Origin: Microbacterium proteolyticum
GTDB taxonomy: Bacteria > Actinomycetota > Actinomycetes > Actinomycetales > Microbacteriaceae
Reading direction: 5' to 3'
DNA length: 64,000 nt
Assembly: GCF_030818075.1 (NCBI RefSeq)
Contig: NZ_JAUSZZ010000001.1
Coordinates: 2,356,001 to 2,420,000 of the forward strand
The translations under genes and the position numbers were made by a program. Under the pieces are notes generated by a model, which saw only the letters and a list, made by a program, of their open reading frames with translations, made no database searches and was not told where the DNA came from. Of the stretch, positions 7,885 to 16,082 are shown piece after piece; the stretch's first letter is position 1, and each line of letters begins with the position of its first letter.

Positions 7885-8928
7885 TCAGCCGCGGGTGCCG
7901 GCCAAGCGTGCCGCCTCGCGCACGGCCGAGACGTTCTTCCGGCCGGCCCGCGAGCCGCCGAGCTTCGCGGCGATGTGCTCGCTGACCGTCACCGGGTCGT
8001 ACAGGGCCGGTGACTCGGCGGTGACGAAACCGGGCAGCGGGGCGATGACCGCGTCGGCGTTGCCGTCGTGGAAGAACGCCGCCGACCGGCGCCGCTCGAT
8101 CGTGCCGTCGATGATCGGCGGCTTCACGCGGTGCAGGGTCGACATCCACTTGTCGTTCGTCAGGCGGGCCGCCACGTCGCCGAGATTCACCAGCAGCGCG
8201 CCGTCGGCGGGGGCGACGTCGTTCCACGACCCGTCCTGACCGAGCACCTGCAAGCCCTTCACCTGGTCGGCCCACAGCACGGTGACGAGCCCGAAGTCGG
8301 TGTGCTCGCCCATGCCCGTCAACTCCGCACCCAGCTCGATCGAGCCCGGCGGCAGGGCGTAGTTGTTCATCCGCAGCACGTCGATGGAGTGGTCGGTGAC
8401 GTCGTCGAAGAAGTCCTCCCGAACGCGCAACGCGGCCGCGAAGATCCGTGTGAGCGTGTGCGCCACCCGACGCGCTTCGTCGTAGTACGCGGTGACCGCC
8501 GGCTCGAATGTCGTCGTCTCGGTCGGCCAGGTGTTCTCGGCGTAGTCCGCGGCCGTGGCCGTGCTCCCCGGATACTCCGCCGCCGACGTGCCCACGTTGA
8601 ACGCCTCGAAGAAGTCGTTCATCCGCGTCACGGGATCGACACCCAGGCTGTAGCTCAGTGACTCGCTCTTCGGCGGGCTGTAGCCGCGGTTCTCACCCGA
8701 CGGCCGCACATACTGCTTCTTGGCATCCAGCGGGAGGGCGAAGAAGTCGTCGAGCGCCTCCGTGAAATCGGTGATCACGGCATCCGGGATGCCATGACCC
8801 ACGATCTGCATGAACCCCACGGTGCGGCACGCATGGTCGACAGCCGCCACCACCGCAGCGCGCGCGTCGGGGGAGCCGGGACCCACCCAGGCCGAGATGT
8901 CGATTTTTGGCACGGCGAACGGAGGCAT
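7885..8928 (-). CDS. isopenicillin N synthase-like 2-oxoglutarate/Fe(II) oxygenase
   Basis: A 347-residue non-haem iron oxygenase. The N-terminal DIOX_N part (PKIDISAWVGPGSPDARAAV, then GFMQIVGHGIP) is followed by the jelly-roll core. The core has the iron ligands HTD (in GEHTDFGLVTVLW) and a distal His in TLHRVKPP, with the 2-oxoglutarate-binding Arg-x-Ser in RRRSAAFF. Such proteins couple 2-oxoglutarate decarboxylation to hydroxylation or desaturation of a small molecule. There is no biosynthetic cluster around it, so the substrate is unknown. The ATG at 8928 has TAGCGT six bases upstream, suggesting a leaderless mRNA. Confidence 0.9.
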   Translation of the reverse strand: MPPFAVPKIDISAWVGPGSPDARAAVVAAVDHACRTVGFMQIVGHGIPDAVITDFTEALDDFFALPLDAKKQYVRPSGENRGYSPPKSESLSYSLGVDPVTRMNDFFEAFNVGTSAAEYPGSTATAADYAENTWPTETTTFEPAVTAYYDEARRVAHTLTRIFAAALRVREDFFDDVTDHSIDVLRMNNYALPPGSIELGAELTGMGEHTDFGLVTVLWADQVKGLQVLGQDGSWNDVAPADGALLVNLGDVAARLTNDKWMSTLHRVKPPIIDGTIERRRSAAFFHDGNADAVIAPLPGFVTAESPALYDPVTVSEHIAAKLGGSRAGRKNVSAVREAARLAGTRG

Positions 8929-8999
8929 GGTGCGACGCTAACCCGGCCGTGTCACGCCGGTGTTTCTGCACGGTCACGGTCGCGCGGTGGCGGATGCGG

Positions 9000-9452
9000 C
9001 GCGCGGAGCCTCCGGCGGTGTGGGCCCAACCCCGCACGGGGCCCATAGCCCTCCCGCTCCCGCAGCAACGAGAAAGACCCCCGGGATGAACCCGGGGGTC
9101 TTCGTCGTTCTGTGCGCGAGGGGGGACTTTCCCTCCGCCCACTCCACCCGCTGCTGCGCAGCGCGCGGAGCCTCTGGCGGTGGGGCCCAACCCAGAACGG
9201 GTTCGAAGCCCTCCCGCTCCCGCACGAAACGACGAAGACCCCCGGGATGAACCCGGGGGTCTTCGTCGTTCTGTGCGCGAGGGGGGACTTTCCCCACCGC
9301 CCCTCCACGCGCCGCTGCGCGACGCGCGGAGCCTCCGGCGGCGTGGGCCCAACCCCGCACGGGCCCATAGCCCTCCCGCTCCCGCAGCAACGAGAAAGAC
9401 CCCCGGGATGAACCCGGGGGTCTTTCTCGTTTGTGCGCGAGGGGGGACTTGA
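9000..9452 (-). repeat. three tandem 161-bp units carrying the tRNA-Leu 3' end and terminator
   Basis: Three units with exactly 161-bp period; the 25-base terminator hairpins start at 9076, 9237 and 9398. Each unit, read on the minus strand, has the last ~17 nt of tRNA-Leu (complement of GCGCGAGGGGGGACTT), a GACCCCCGGG...CCCGGGGGTC hairpin, then a GC-rich segment ending near GCTCCGCGCGC. The unit at 9398 joins the real tRNA gene. The first and third units are more alike (AACGAGAAAGACC) than the second (ACGACGAAGACC). The spacer has short open frames in several phases that I regard as spurious. This fills the 505-bp gap between the oxygenase gene and the tRNA. Confidence 0.9.
9398..9422 (-). 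terminator. tRNA-Leu(GAG) terminator
   Basis: An inverted repeat with GACCCCCGGG and CCCGGGGGTC arms lies 11 bases past the 3' end of tRNA-Leu and is flanked by complementary AGAAA/TTTCT, which lengthens the stem. On the minus strand it is followed by only a short T-rich stretch. Near-identical hairpins at 9076-9100 and 9237-9261 lie further downstream in the repeat units. Confidence 0.75.
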
Positions 9453-9519
9453 ACCCCCACGCCCGTTAAAGGGCACTAGCACCTCAAGCTAGCGCGTCTA
9501 CCTATTCCGCCACCCGCGC
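9434..9519 (-). tRNA. tRNA-Leu (anticodon GAG)
   Basis: An 86-base class II tRNA. The acceptor arm GCGCGGG pairs with CTCGCGC (one G-U), leaving discriminator A. The anticodon stem CTAGC/GCTAG encloses the loop TTGAGGT, giving anticodon GAG, which reads CUC and CUU. A long variable arm (TGCCCTTTAACGGGCG) and the T arm GGGGGTTCAAGTCCCCC are present. CCA is not encoded. Its 3' end is duplicated twice downstream as part of the 161-bp repeats. Confidence 0.95.
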
Positions 9520-9725
9520 ATCTGGGTGTTTGTCGCTTGCGCAACGAGGAACGACATTACCACGCAGCGGCCCGCAACTCGAACCGACGGGGCACCCCGG
9601 GCGCGCCCGAAGGCGCGGACCGAGGCGGGGGAGGCCCCGGCACCGCGACGCACGTCAGATGCGGCGCCGCACCACGACGTCGACGCGGGCGGGAGATGTC
9701 GCCGCACCCCGGTACGGTAGTGCGC

Positions 9726-11027
9726 ATGTCCGAGCCCGAAACCGACGTCCCCGAGGTCGCGCGCGTCGCCGCGGATCTCATCCGGTTCGACACCTCGAAC
9801 TACGGCGGCGGCCGCGCGAACGGCGAACGCGAAGCGGCGGAATACGTCGGCGCCTACCTCGAGCAGCTCGGCCTCGACACCGAGTACTACGAGCCCGTCG
9901 AGCGCCGCACCAACGTGTGCGCCCGCGTGCCCGGTCGCAACCCCGACAAGCCCGCGCTGATCCTGCACGGCCACCTCGACGTCGTCCCCGCCGTCGCCGA
10001 GGACTGGAGCGTCGACCCGTTCGCCGGTGAGATCCGCGACGGCATCCTGTGGGGTCGCGGTGCCGTCGACATGAAGGACATGGATGCCATGATCCTCACC
10101 TCCGTCGCCGAGCTGCTGCGCGCGGGGGAGCAGCCCGAACGCGACGTGATCGTGGCGTTCTTCGCCGACGAGGAGAACGGCGGCGTGGAGGGATCCGCGC
10201 GCGTCGTCCAGGACAGGCCCGAGTGGTTCGCCGGAGCGACCGAGGCGATCAGCGAGGTCGGCGGCTATTCGATCGCCGTGGGAGACCGGCGCGCGTACCT
10301 GCTCCAGGTGGGCGAGAAGGCCCTCATCTGGATCAAGCTGATCGCCCGCGGTCGCGCCGGCCACGGCAGCGGCTTGCATCCCGACAACGCCGTCACCCGA
10401 CTGGCCGAAGCGGTCACGGCCCTCGGCCGCACCGAGTGGCCGATCCGGCTCACCGACACGACGGCGGCGCTGCTGGCGGGGCTGGCCGAGATCACGGGTG
10501 ACGACGCGGGCGACCCCGACGCTCTCGCCCTGCGCACCGGCGCGGCATCCAGCTTCATCCGCTCGACGCTGCGCACGACGACCAACCCCACGGGGGTGAC
10601 CGCGGGCTACAAGCACAACGTCATCCCCGACCGCGCCGAGGCGTGGATCGACGTGCGCGTGCTGCCGGGCACGGAGGCGGCCGCCCTCGCAGACATCCGA
10701 CGGATCGTCGGCGACGGGATCGAGATCGAGATCGTCCATCAGGACATCGGCCTCGAGGTGCCGTTCTCCGGTGACCTCGTCGATGCGATGGTCGCTCAGC
10801 TCGGCCGCCACGACCCGGGCGTGCCCGTGGTGCCGTATCTCATGGGCGGCGGCACCGACAACAAGGCCCTCTCCACCCTCGGAATCTCCGGTTACGGATT
10901 CGCACCGTTGCGACTTCCCGCCGATCTCGACTTCACCGGAATGTTCCACGGTGTCGACGAGCGCGTCCCCGTCGATGCGCTCGAGTTCGGTCGACGTGTT
11001 TTCGCCGACCTCCTCCGGACGTACTGA
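9726..11027 (+). CDS. M20 family metallopeptidase/amidohydrolase
   Basis: A 433-residue zinc peptidase of the M20 (ArgE/DapE/CPG2) superfamily. LHGHLDVVP carries the first metal-binding His and catalytic Asp, [10 protein letters not shown] the bridging Asp, and ADEENGG the general-base Glu. A dimerisation domain occupies the middle and a final His is in the C-terminal region near [10 protein letters not shown]. It probably hydrolyses a small peptide or acylated amino acid in the cytoplasm; the substrate is not predictable. TACGGT lies seven bases before the ATG at 9726, so the transcript may be leaderless. uppP follows after eight bases, so the two are probably co-transcribed. Confidence 0.9.
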   Translation: MSEPETDVPEVARVAADLIRFDTSNYGGGRANGEREAAEYVGAYLEQLGLDTEYYEPVERRTNVCARVPGRNPDKPALILHGHLDVVPAVAEDWSVDPFAGEIRDGILWGRGAVDMKDMDAMILTSVAELLRAGEQPERDVIVAFFADEENGGVEGSARVVQDRPEWFAGATEAISEVGGYSIAVGDRRAYLLQVGEKALIWIKLIARGRAGHGSGLHPDNAVTRLAEAVTALGRTEWPIRLTDTTAALLAGLAEITGDDAGDPDALALRTGAASSFIRSTLRTTTNPTGVTAGYKHNVIPDRAEAWIDVRVLPGTEAAALADIRRIVGDGIEIEIVHQDIGLEVPFSGDLVDAMVAQLGRHDPGVPVVPYLMGGGTDNKALSTLGISGYGFAPLRLPADLDFTGMFHGVDERVPVDALEFGRRVFADLLRTY

Positions 11028-11035
11028 AGGACCGC

Positions 11036-11884
11036 ATGCATATCTTCGAGGTCATCATCCTCGGGCTCGTTCAGGGCCTCACCGAATTCCTTCCCATCTC
11101 CTCCAGTGCGCACTTGCGCATCGTGGGCGAGTTCCTCCCGTCGCAGACCGACCCCGGCGCGACCTTCACCGCCATCACCCAGATCGGTACCGAGCTCGCG
11201 GTGCTGATCTACTTCCGCAAGAAGATCGCGCGAGTGATCTCGCGGTGGTTCCTGTCGCTCAGCGGCAAGGTCCCGCGCAACGACCCCGACGCGCGGATGG
11301 GGTGGCTCGTGATCATCGGCACCATCCCCATCGCGTTGCTGGGCGTGCTGCTGCAGAGCCTCATCCGCGACAACTTCCGCAGCCTGTGGATCACGGCGGT
11401 GGTGCTCATCGTGTTCGGCATCCTGCTCGGGCTCGCCGACCACTATGGCGCGCGCCGTCGCGACCTCGACGACCTGACCTACCCGCACGGCGTCGCCTAC
11501 GGTTTCGCGCAGGCCCTCGCCCTGGTGCCCGGTGTCTCGCGCTCGGGCGCGACGACCACGCTGGGACGCGCACTGGGCTACAAGCGCACCGCCGCGGCGG
11601 AGTACTCGTTCCTGCTCGCCGTCCCCGCGGTGTTCGCCAGCGGGCTGTTCGAGCTCTACAAGAGCTTCGACGAGGGCACCGGCCCCTACAACCTCGGCGA
11701 GACGGCGATCGCGACGGTCATCGCGTTCGTGGTCGGCTACCTCGTCATCGCGTTCCTCATGCAGTACCTCAAGCGCGGCAGCTTCCTGCCGTTCGTGATC
11801 TACCGCGTGGCGCTCGGCATCGTGATCATCGTGCTCCTCGTGCTCGGGGTGGTCCCGGCCGAGTCGGCCATCATGGCCGGATAG
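11036..11884 (+). CDS. uppP: undecaprenyl-diphosphate phosphatase
   Basis: A 282-residue polytopic membrane enzyme (UppP/BacA) that dephosphorylates undecaprenyl diphosphate, recycling the lipid carrier for peptidoglycan synthesis and giving some bacitracin tolerance. The family signature [15 protein letters not shown] lies near residue 14, and the second conserved block [17 protein letters not shown] is near 163. About eight hydrophobic segments are visible, and the length is typical. It starts eight bases after the M20 peptidase stop and ends just before a strong hairpin. Confidence 0.96.
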   Translation: MHIFEVIILGLVQGLTEFLPISSSAHLRIVGEFLPSQTDPGATFTAITQIGTELAVLIYFRKKIARVISRWFLSLSGKVPRNDPDARMGWLVIIGTIPIALLGVLLQSLIRDNFRSLWITAVVLIVFGILLGLADHYGARRRDLDDLTYPHGVAYGFAQALALVPGVSRSGATTTLGRALGYKRTAAAEYSFLLAVPAVFASGLFELYKSFDEGTGPYNLGETAIATVIAFVVGYLVIAFLMQYLKRGSFLPFVIYRVALGIVIIVLLVLGVVPAESAIMAG

Positions 11885-11895
11885 TTCCGGATGCC

Positions 11896-11931
11896 ACGAC
11901 GGCGCCGTCCCGACGGGGGCGGCGCCGTCGT
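11896..11931 (+). terminator. hairpin terminator after uppP
   Basis: Perfect 12-base arms ACGACGGCGCCG and CGGCGCCGTCGT enclose a 12-base loop, 12 bases after the uppP stop codon. There is no T-tract, as is common in high-GC actinobacteria, so it may act as an intrinsic terminator or as an mRNA-stabilising end. Confidence 0.7.
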
Positions 11932-11950
11932 CGTCCGGGGCGGGGAATGT

Positions 11951-11981
11951 GCAGTGGGGCGGCCACGACACGCCCCACTGC
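11951..11981. repeat. hairpin element with 9-base loop (family member 1)
   Basis: The perfect arms GCAGTGGGGCG and CGCCCCACTGC surround a nine-base loop and are followed at once by CTTTTCGCGCCCCGAATCAG. The same plan, a perfect hairpin with a nine-base loop followed by TTTCGCGCTCCGAACCTGG, occurs at 63115-63168. This indicates a small dispersed intergenic repeat family. Confidence 0.65.
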
Positions 11982-12094
11982 GCTTTTCGCGCCCCGAATC
12001 AGGCGCCCCGCGCCGCGTGCCCCGCACGGCGAGCCGTGAGCCGCGACCGCCGCGCTGCGCGAAGCGATCGCCCGCGTCGGCGCGGCGACCGCCG

Positions 12095-12341
12095 TGCCTC
12101 AGCGCCGGGACCCCGCCCGCGTCAGCGCCGGAACCCGTGCGTCAGCGCCGGGACCCCGCCCGGATCAGGCGCCCCGCGCCGCGTGCCGCGAGCTGCGTGC
12201 CGCGCGACAAGATCGCCCGCGTCAGCGCCGGGACTCCGCCCGCGTCAGCGCCGCGCGACCGATCGCCCGCGTCAGCGCGGCGACCGCCGCCCGTCAGCGC
12301 CGGGACCCCACCCGCGCCAGCGCCGGGACCGCCGCCCGTCA
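12095..12341. repeat. ~20-24-bp degenerate repeat array derived from the PAC2 gene 3' end
   Basis: About nine imperfect units built on GTCAGCGCCGGGAC and CCGCCCGC fill the gap just past the PAC2 gene. The last unit (near 12338) is the gene end itself, where TCA is the complement of the stop codon. Each unit keeps that stop or a variant of it. Between units, GGATCAGGCGCCCCGCGCCG (12163) repeats an upstream block near 11998. The 454-bp gap 11885-12338 contains the uppP terminator, the hairpin element and this array. I see no gene in it. Confidence 0.75.
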
Positions 12342-13205
12342 GCGCCGGGGCGGGTCGTCGCGGCCGGGCTTGGCGGGACCTTCGCCTCCGCGGCGCAGAT
12401 ATCGCTCGAACTCCTGCGCGATCGCGTCCCCCGACGCCTCGGGGGAGTCCCACGTGTCACGCGTCTGCTCGAGCTGACGGATGTAGTCGCTCATCTCGTC
12501 GTCGTCGGCCGCCGCGGCGTCGATCGAGGCTTCCCACTGACGCGACTCGGACTCGAGGTCTCCGCGGGGCACGGTGATGCCGGTGATCGTCTCGAGCCGT
12601 TCCAGCAGGGCCAGAGTGGCCTTGGGCGACGGGGTGTGGCCCGCGACGTAGTGGGGCACGCTCGCCCACAGGCTCGCCGTGGGGATTCCCACCTGCTCCG
12701 ACGCGTGACCGATCGCGCTCAGGATGCCGACGGGCCCCTCGTACAGGCTCCGCTCGAGGCCGAGCGACTGGCGAACGGCGTCGTTGTCGCTGCCGGCGAA
12801 GACGGAGATCGGGCGGGTGTGCGGCACGTCGGACATCATCGATCCGAGCGCCACGAACCCGGTGACGTCCTCACGCAGCGCGACGTCGATGAACTCCGCG
12901 GCGAAGGCCTGCCAGGCGCGAGCGGGTTCGACGCCCACGAGCAACCAGATCTCCGCGTCGTCCGAGCGACGGGTGGGGCGCAGCAGCTTCGCCTCGGGCC
13001 AGGTCAGGGTGCGACGACCCTCGGCATCCAGTCCGATCTGGGGGCGTGTGTACTGGTAATCGAAGTACAGCTCCGGATCCACGGAGTGGACGACCTCGTA
13101 CTCGACGTCGGCGCGCAGCATCGACGCCGCCGCTGACGCGGCCTCTCCGGCGTCGTTCCAGCCGTCGAAAGCGGCGACGATGATCCGGCGACCCAGTGCG
13201 TCCAC
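12339..13205 (-). CDS. PAC2 family protein
   Basis: A 288-residue protein of the PAC2 family, named after the eukaryotic proteasome assembly chaperone 2 but widespread in actinobacteria with unknown function. The start region (VDALGRRIIVAAFDGWNDAGEAAS) and LVGVEPARAWQAF, FVALGSMMSDVPHTRP and SLWASVPHYVAGHTPSPKATLALLERL are typical. The GTG at 13205 has AGAGGAGG at good spacing, so I chose it over upstream starts. It is divergent from the HAD-trmI operon, a frequent arrangement in actinobacteria. The C-terminal ~25 residues are rich in Gly, Arg and Pro, and that end has expanded into the repeat array downstream. Confidence 0.9.
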   Translation of the reverse strand: MDALGRRIIVAAFDGWNDAGEAASAAASMLRADVEYEVVHSVDPELYFDYQYTRPQIGLDAEGRRTLTWPEAKLLRPTRRSDDAEIWLLVGVEPARAWQAFAAEFIDVALREDVTGFVALGSMMSDVPHTRPISVFAGSDNDAVRQSLGLERSLYEGPVGILSAIGHASEQVGIPTASLWASVPHYVAGHTPSPKATLALLERLETITGITVPRGDLESESRQWEASIDAAAADDDEMSDYIRQLEQTRDTWDSPEASGDAIAQEFERYLRRGGEGPAKPGRDDPPRR

Positions 13206-13310
13206 GCAACCTCCTCTGCCCCGTCGGGGCTGCATTCCACAATAGGCGTACGCGCGCGGAAGCGGCCCCGGCCGACCGGCGACCGTGCGCGCCCTGGATA
13301 CGATGGAACG

Positions 13311-13997
13311 ATGACTTCTCCGGCCCCCGCCGCCGTCCTCTGGGACATGGACGGCACGCTCGTCGACACCGAGCCGTACTGGATGGCCGCGGAGACCCCG
13401 CTGGTCGAGCGTTTCGGCGGCACCTGGACGCACGAGCAGGCCCTGGGGATGGTCGGCCTCGCCCTCGAGGACTCCGCCCGGCTGCTGCAGAACGCCGGCG
13501 TCCCCTGGAGCGCCGACGACATCATCGCGTACCTGACCGACGAGGTGCTGCGCCAGCTCGCCACCACCGGCGTGCCGTTCCGGCCCGGTGCGCGCGAACT
13601 GCTCGCCGACCTGAAGGCCTCGGGGGTGCGTACGGCGCTCGTGACGATGTCGATGCGCCGGATGGCACTTTCGGTCGTCGAGCTCATCGACTTCCCCGCC
13701 TTCGACCTCGTCGTCGCCGGTGACGACGTGGAGCGTCCCAAGCCCCACCCCGACCCCTACCTTCAAGCGGCGGATGCGCTCGGCGTCGACATCCGTGACA
13801 CCGTCGCCATCGAAGACAGCCCCAACGGCCTGCGCTCGGCCCTCGCCAGCGGCGCGGTGTCGCTCGGCGTCCCCCTGATGGTTCCGCTCGACGGCGTGGG
13901 TGCGCACGCGCTGTGGCCGAGCCTTCAGGGCCGCACCACCACCGATCTGCGCGAGCTGCACGCCGCGCACACTGCCACCCGGCTGGAGAACCGATGA
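13311..13997 (+). CDS. HAD family hydrolase (phosphatase/phosphoglucomutase-like)
   Basis: A 228-residue haloacid-dehalogenase-type phosphohydrolase with an alpha-helical cap. Motif I is DMDGTLVDTEPYW (nucleophile and acid/base Asp) near residue 12. Motif II is LVTMS, motif III the Lys of ERPKPHPDPY, and motif IV IEDSPNG. It probably dephosphorylates a sugar phosphate or similar metabolite. TACGAT lies exactly six bases before the ATG at 13311, a leaderless arrangement. Its stop overlaps the trmI start (ATGA), so the two are translationally coupled. Confidence 0.92.
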   Translation: MTSPAPAAVLWDMDGTLVDTEPYWMAAETPLVERFGGTWTHEQALGMVGLALEDSARLLQNAGVPWSADDIIAYLTDEVLRQLATTGVPFRPGARELLADLKASGVRTALVTMSMRRMALSVVELIDFPAFDLVVAGDDVERPKPHPDPYLQAADALGVDIRDTVAIEDSPNGLRSALASGAVSLGVPLMVPLDGVGAHALWPSLQGRTTTDLRELHAAHTATRLENR

Positions 13998-15013
13998 GCG
14001 AGACCCCCCACCTGAGCGGCCCCTTCCGGGTGGGCGACCGGGTGCAGTTGACCGGTCCGAAGGGCCGCATGCACACGATCACCCTGCGCGATCAGGGCGA
14101 GTTGCACACCCACAACGGCGTCCTCAAGCACGAGCTGCTCGTCGGAGCGCCCGACGGCAGTGTCGTCACCAACAGCTCGGGCCACGATTACCTGGCCGTG
14201 CGCCCCCTGCTGCGCGACTTCGTCATGTCGATGCCGCGGGGCGCGGCGATCGTCTACCCCAAGGACGCCGCGCAGATCCTCGCCCAGGCCGACATCTTCC
14301 CCGGCGCGACGGTCGTCGAGGCGGGCGTGGGCTCCGGTGCGCTGTCGCTCTGGCTTCTGCGGGCGATCGGTCCGGCGGGGCGCCTGCTGTCGTTCGAACG
14401 CCGCGAGGAGTTCGCCGAGGTCGCCCGCGCCAACGTCGAGACGTTCCACGGCGAGCACCCCGCGACGTGGGACGTCATCGTGGGCGATCTGGTCGAAAGC
14501 CTCCCGGATGCCGTGGCCCCGGCATCCGTCGACCGCATCGTGCTCGACATGCTGGCACCCTGGGAATGCATCGACGCGGCCGCCGACGCACTGACCCCGG
14601 GCGGTGTGGTGCTCTGCTACATCGCCACCGCCACGCAGCTCAGTCGAGTGGCCGAGTACATCCGCGCGACGGGGCTGTTCACCGAACCGGATGCCAGCGA
14701 GACGATGGTGCGCGGATGGCACGTCGAGGGGCTCGCGGTGCGGCCCGACCACCGAATGGTGGCGCACACCGGCTTCCTCATCACCGCGCGCCGCCTCGCG
14801 CCCGGCGCGATCCCGCCGGAGGTGAAGCGCCGTGCATCGAAGTCGAGCTACGGCGACGAGGACGTCGAGCTCTGGACGCCCGGGGCCGTGGGCGATCGCG
14901 AGATCACCGACAAGAACCTCCGCAAGCGCGTGCGCGAGGCCCAGAAATCGGCGGAGGGCGTCCGGCAGTCCGTCGCGGGCGCCGCGTCGGGGGAGCACGG
15001 CTCGACCGCCTAA
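13994..15013 (+). CDS. trmI: tRNA (adenine-N1)-methyltransferase TrmI
   Basis: A 339-residue class I SAM methyltransferase that makes m1A58 in the T-loop of tRNAs (Rv2118c type). The N-terminal beta-barrel (FRVGDRVQLTGPKGRMHTI) is followed by the Rossmann domain with the SAM motif VVEAGVGSGALSLWL near residue 107 and the later acidic VLDMLAPWE motif. The ATG at 13994 overlaps the HAD stop. In Mycobacterium the orthologue lies just upstream of the mpa-dop-pup-prcBA proteasome genes; here the next gene is the FKBP lipoprotein only nine bases on. The C-terminal ~60 residues are basic and variable. Confidence 0.95.
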   Translation: MSETPHLSGPFRVGDRVQLTGPKGRMHTITLRDQGELHTHNGVLKHELLVGAPDGSVVTNSSGHDYLAVRPLLRDFVMSMPRGAAIVYPKDAAQILAQADIFPGATVVEAGVGSGALSLWLLRAIGPAGRLLSFERREEFAEVARANVETFHGEHPATWDVIVGDLVESLPDAVAPASVDRIVLDMLAPWECIDAAADALTPGGVVLCYIATATQLSRVAEYIRATGLFTEPDASETMVRGWHVEGLAVRPDHRMVAHTGFLITARRLAPGAIPPEVKRRASKSSYGDEDVELWTPGAVGDREITDKNLRKRVREAQKSAEGVRQSVAGAASGEHGSTA

Positions 15014-15016
15014 ACT
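15011..15016 (+). promoter_or_regulatory. -10 hexamer TAAACT overlapping the trmI stop codon
   Basis: TAAACT begins with the TAA stop codon of trmI and ends six bases before the GTG of the FKBP lipoprotein gene. The geometry fits a leaderless promoter, so the lipoprotein gene can be transcribed independently of trmI. Confidence 0.5.
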
Positions 15017-15022
15017 GTTCCG

Positions 15023-15970
15023 GTGCGCAGACTCCCCGCTCTCGTGGCCGTGACCGCCCTGGCCGGATTCGGCCTCGTCGGGTGCTCGGCATCCGCCGCC
15101 TCGTCGTGCCCGACGCCCACCGACAGCGCGATCGCGTCCGTCGTCGATGCGCCGGGTGAGGTCGGTTCGGTGCCCACCATCTCGGTGCGTTCGCCGTTCC
15201 TGCCGTCGCAGGCGGGCACCGCCACCCTGATCGAGGGCACCGGTCCGCGGATCACCACTGATTCGCAGCTCGCCCTCGTCGATGTGACGGTGCTCGACGC
15301 CGCGTCCGGCGAAGAGCTGGTCGCCACTCCCTACAACGCCGATGTCGCCACCGCGACGCCGCTGCCGCGTCTGACGCAGGCGGTGCCCTCCCTCGCGCCG
15401 CTGATGCAGTGCGTTGCCGAGGGCTCCCGCGTGGCCGTGGCCATCCCGGGCGACGACCTCGGTGCCCAGGGCGCGCAGGCGCTCGGCATCGCCGAGGGTG
15501 ACGGTGCGGTGTTCGTGTTCGATGTGCGCAAGGTCTTCCTACCGGCCGCCGACGGCGCCGACCAGTACAACGCCGACTCGGGGATGCCGTCCGTCGTGCG
15601 CGCCCCCGATGGTCAGCCGGGTGTCGTCATCCCGGCCGGCGATGCCCCGACCGAGGCGCGGTGGCAGACCATCAAGAAGGGCGACGGCCTGACGCTGACC
15701 GCCGATTCGTCGGTCGTCATCCACGTGCAGGGAGTCGCCTGGGGCGCGAAGACGACCTTCGCCTCCACGTGGAAGAACGGGGCGCCCGGGCAGGCGCAGG
15801 TGTCGGTGCTGCCCCCGGTCATGGCGTCGGCCCTCGAGGGCCAGACCGTCGGCTCGCAGGTCCTGATCGTCGTCCCCGCCGACCAGACCGAGCAGGACCA
15901 GCAGATCCTGCAGGCACCGGCCGACGTCGCCCTCGTCTACGTCGTCGACATCCTCGGCACCGTCGGCTGA
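15023..15970 (+). CDS. FKBP-type peptidyl-prolyl isomerase-like lipoprotein
   Basis: A 315-residue exported lipoprotein. The signal peptide (MRRLPALVAVTALAGFGL) ends in the lipobox LVGC, giving a diacylated Cys20. The mature part contains FKBP-like stretches, notably VIPAGDAPTEAR followed by TIKKGDG and the later ALEGQTVGSQVLIVVPAD, resembling the GxxVGSR/VxIxIP motif of FKBP folds, possibly in two divergent copies. In actinobacteria a predicted FKBP isomerase commonly lies just before pafB, as here. Isomerase activity is inferred; several active-site aromatics are not obvious. The GTG at 15023 is placed by the TAAACT hexamer six bases upstream. Confidence 0.82.
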   Translation: MRRLPALVAVTALAGFGLVGCSASAASSCPTPTDSAIASVVDAPGEVGSVPTISVRSPFLPSQAGTATLIEGTGPRITTDSQLALVDVTVLDAASGEELVATPYNADVATATPLPRLTQAVPSLAPLMQCVAEGSRVAVAIPGDDLGAQGAQALGIAEGDGAVFVFDVRKVFLPAADGADQYNADSGMPSVVRAPDGQPGVVIPAGDAPTEARWQTIKKGDGLTLTADSSVVIHVQGVAWGAKTTFASTWKNGAPGQAQVSVLPPVMASALEGQTVGSQVLIVVPADQTEQDQQILQAPADVALVYVVDILGTVG

Positions 15971-16082
15971 CGCCACGGCCCGCCCGACGGGGCTCATGCT
16001 CCGATCCCTCCGCTCCCCGTCGGTGCGCATGCCCGACGGGCCGGTCGGCGGGTCGGTGCCTCGCGACGCCTAGGATGGGCGG

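Noticed and set aside
8952..9460. Several small open frames on both strands around the tRNA-Leu repeats
   Set aside because: They are translations of the 161-bp units with tRNA-derived ends, a familiar source of false gene calls; no start signal or family match supports them.
9000..9519. An integrated genomic island at tRNA-Leu(GAG)
   Set aside because: The duplicated tRNA ends are only 161 bp apart, and no integrase, mobility gene or compositional change lies between or beside them.
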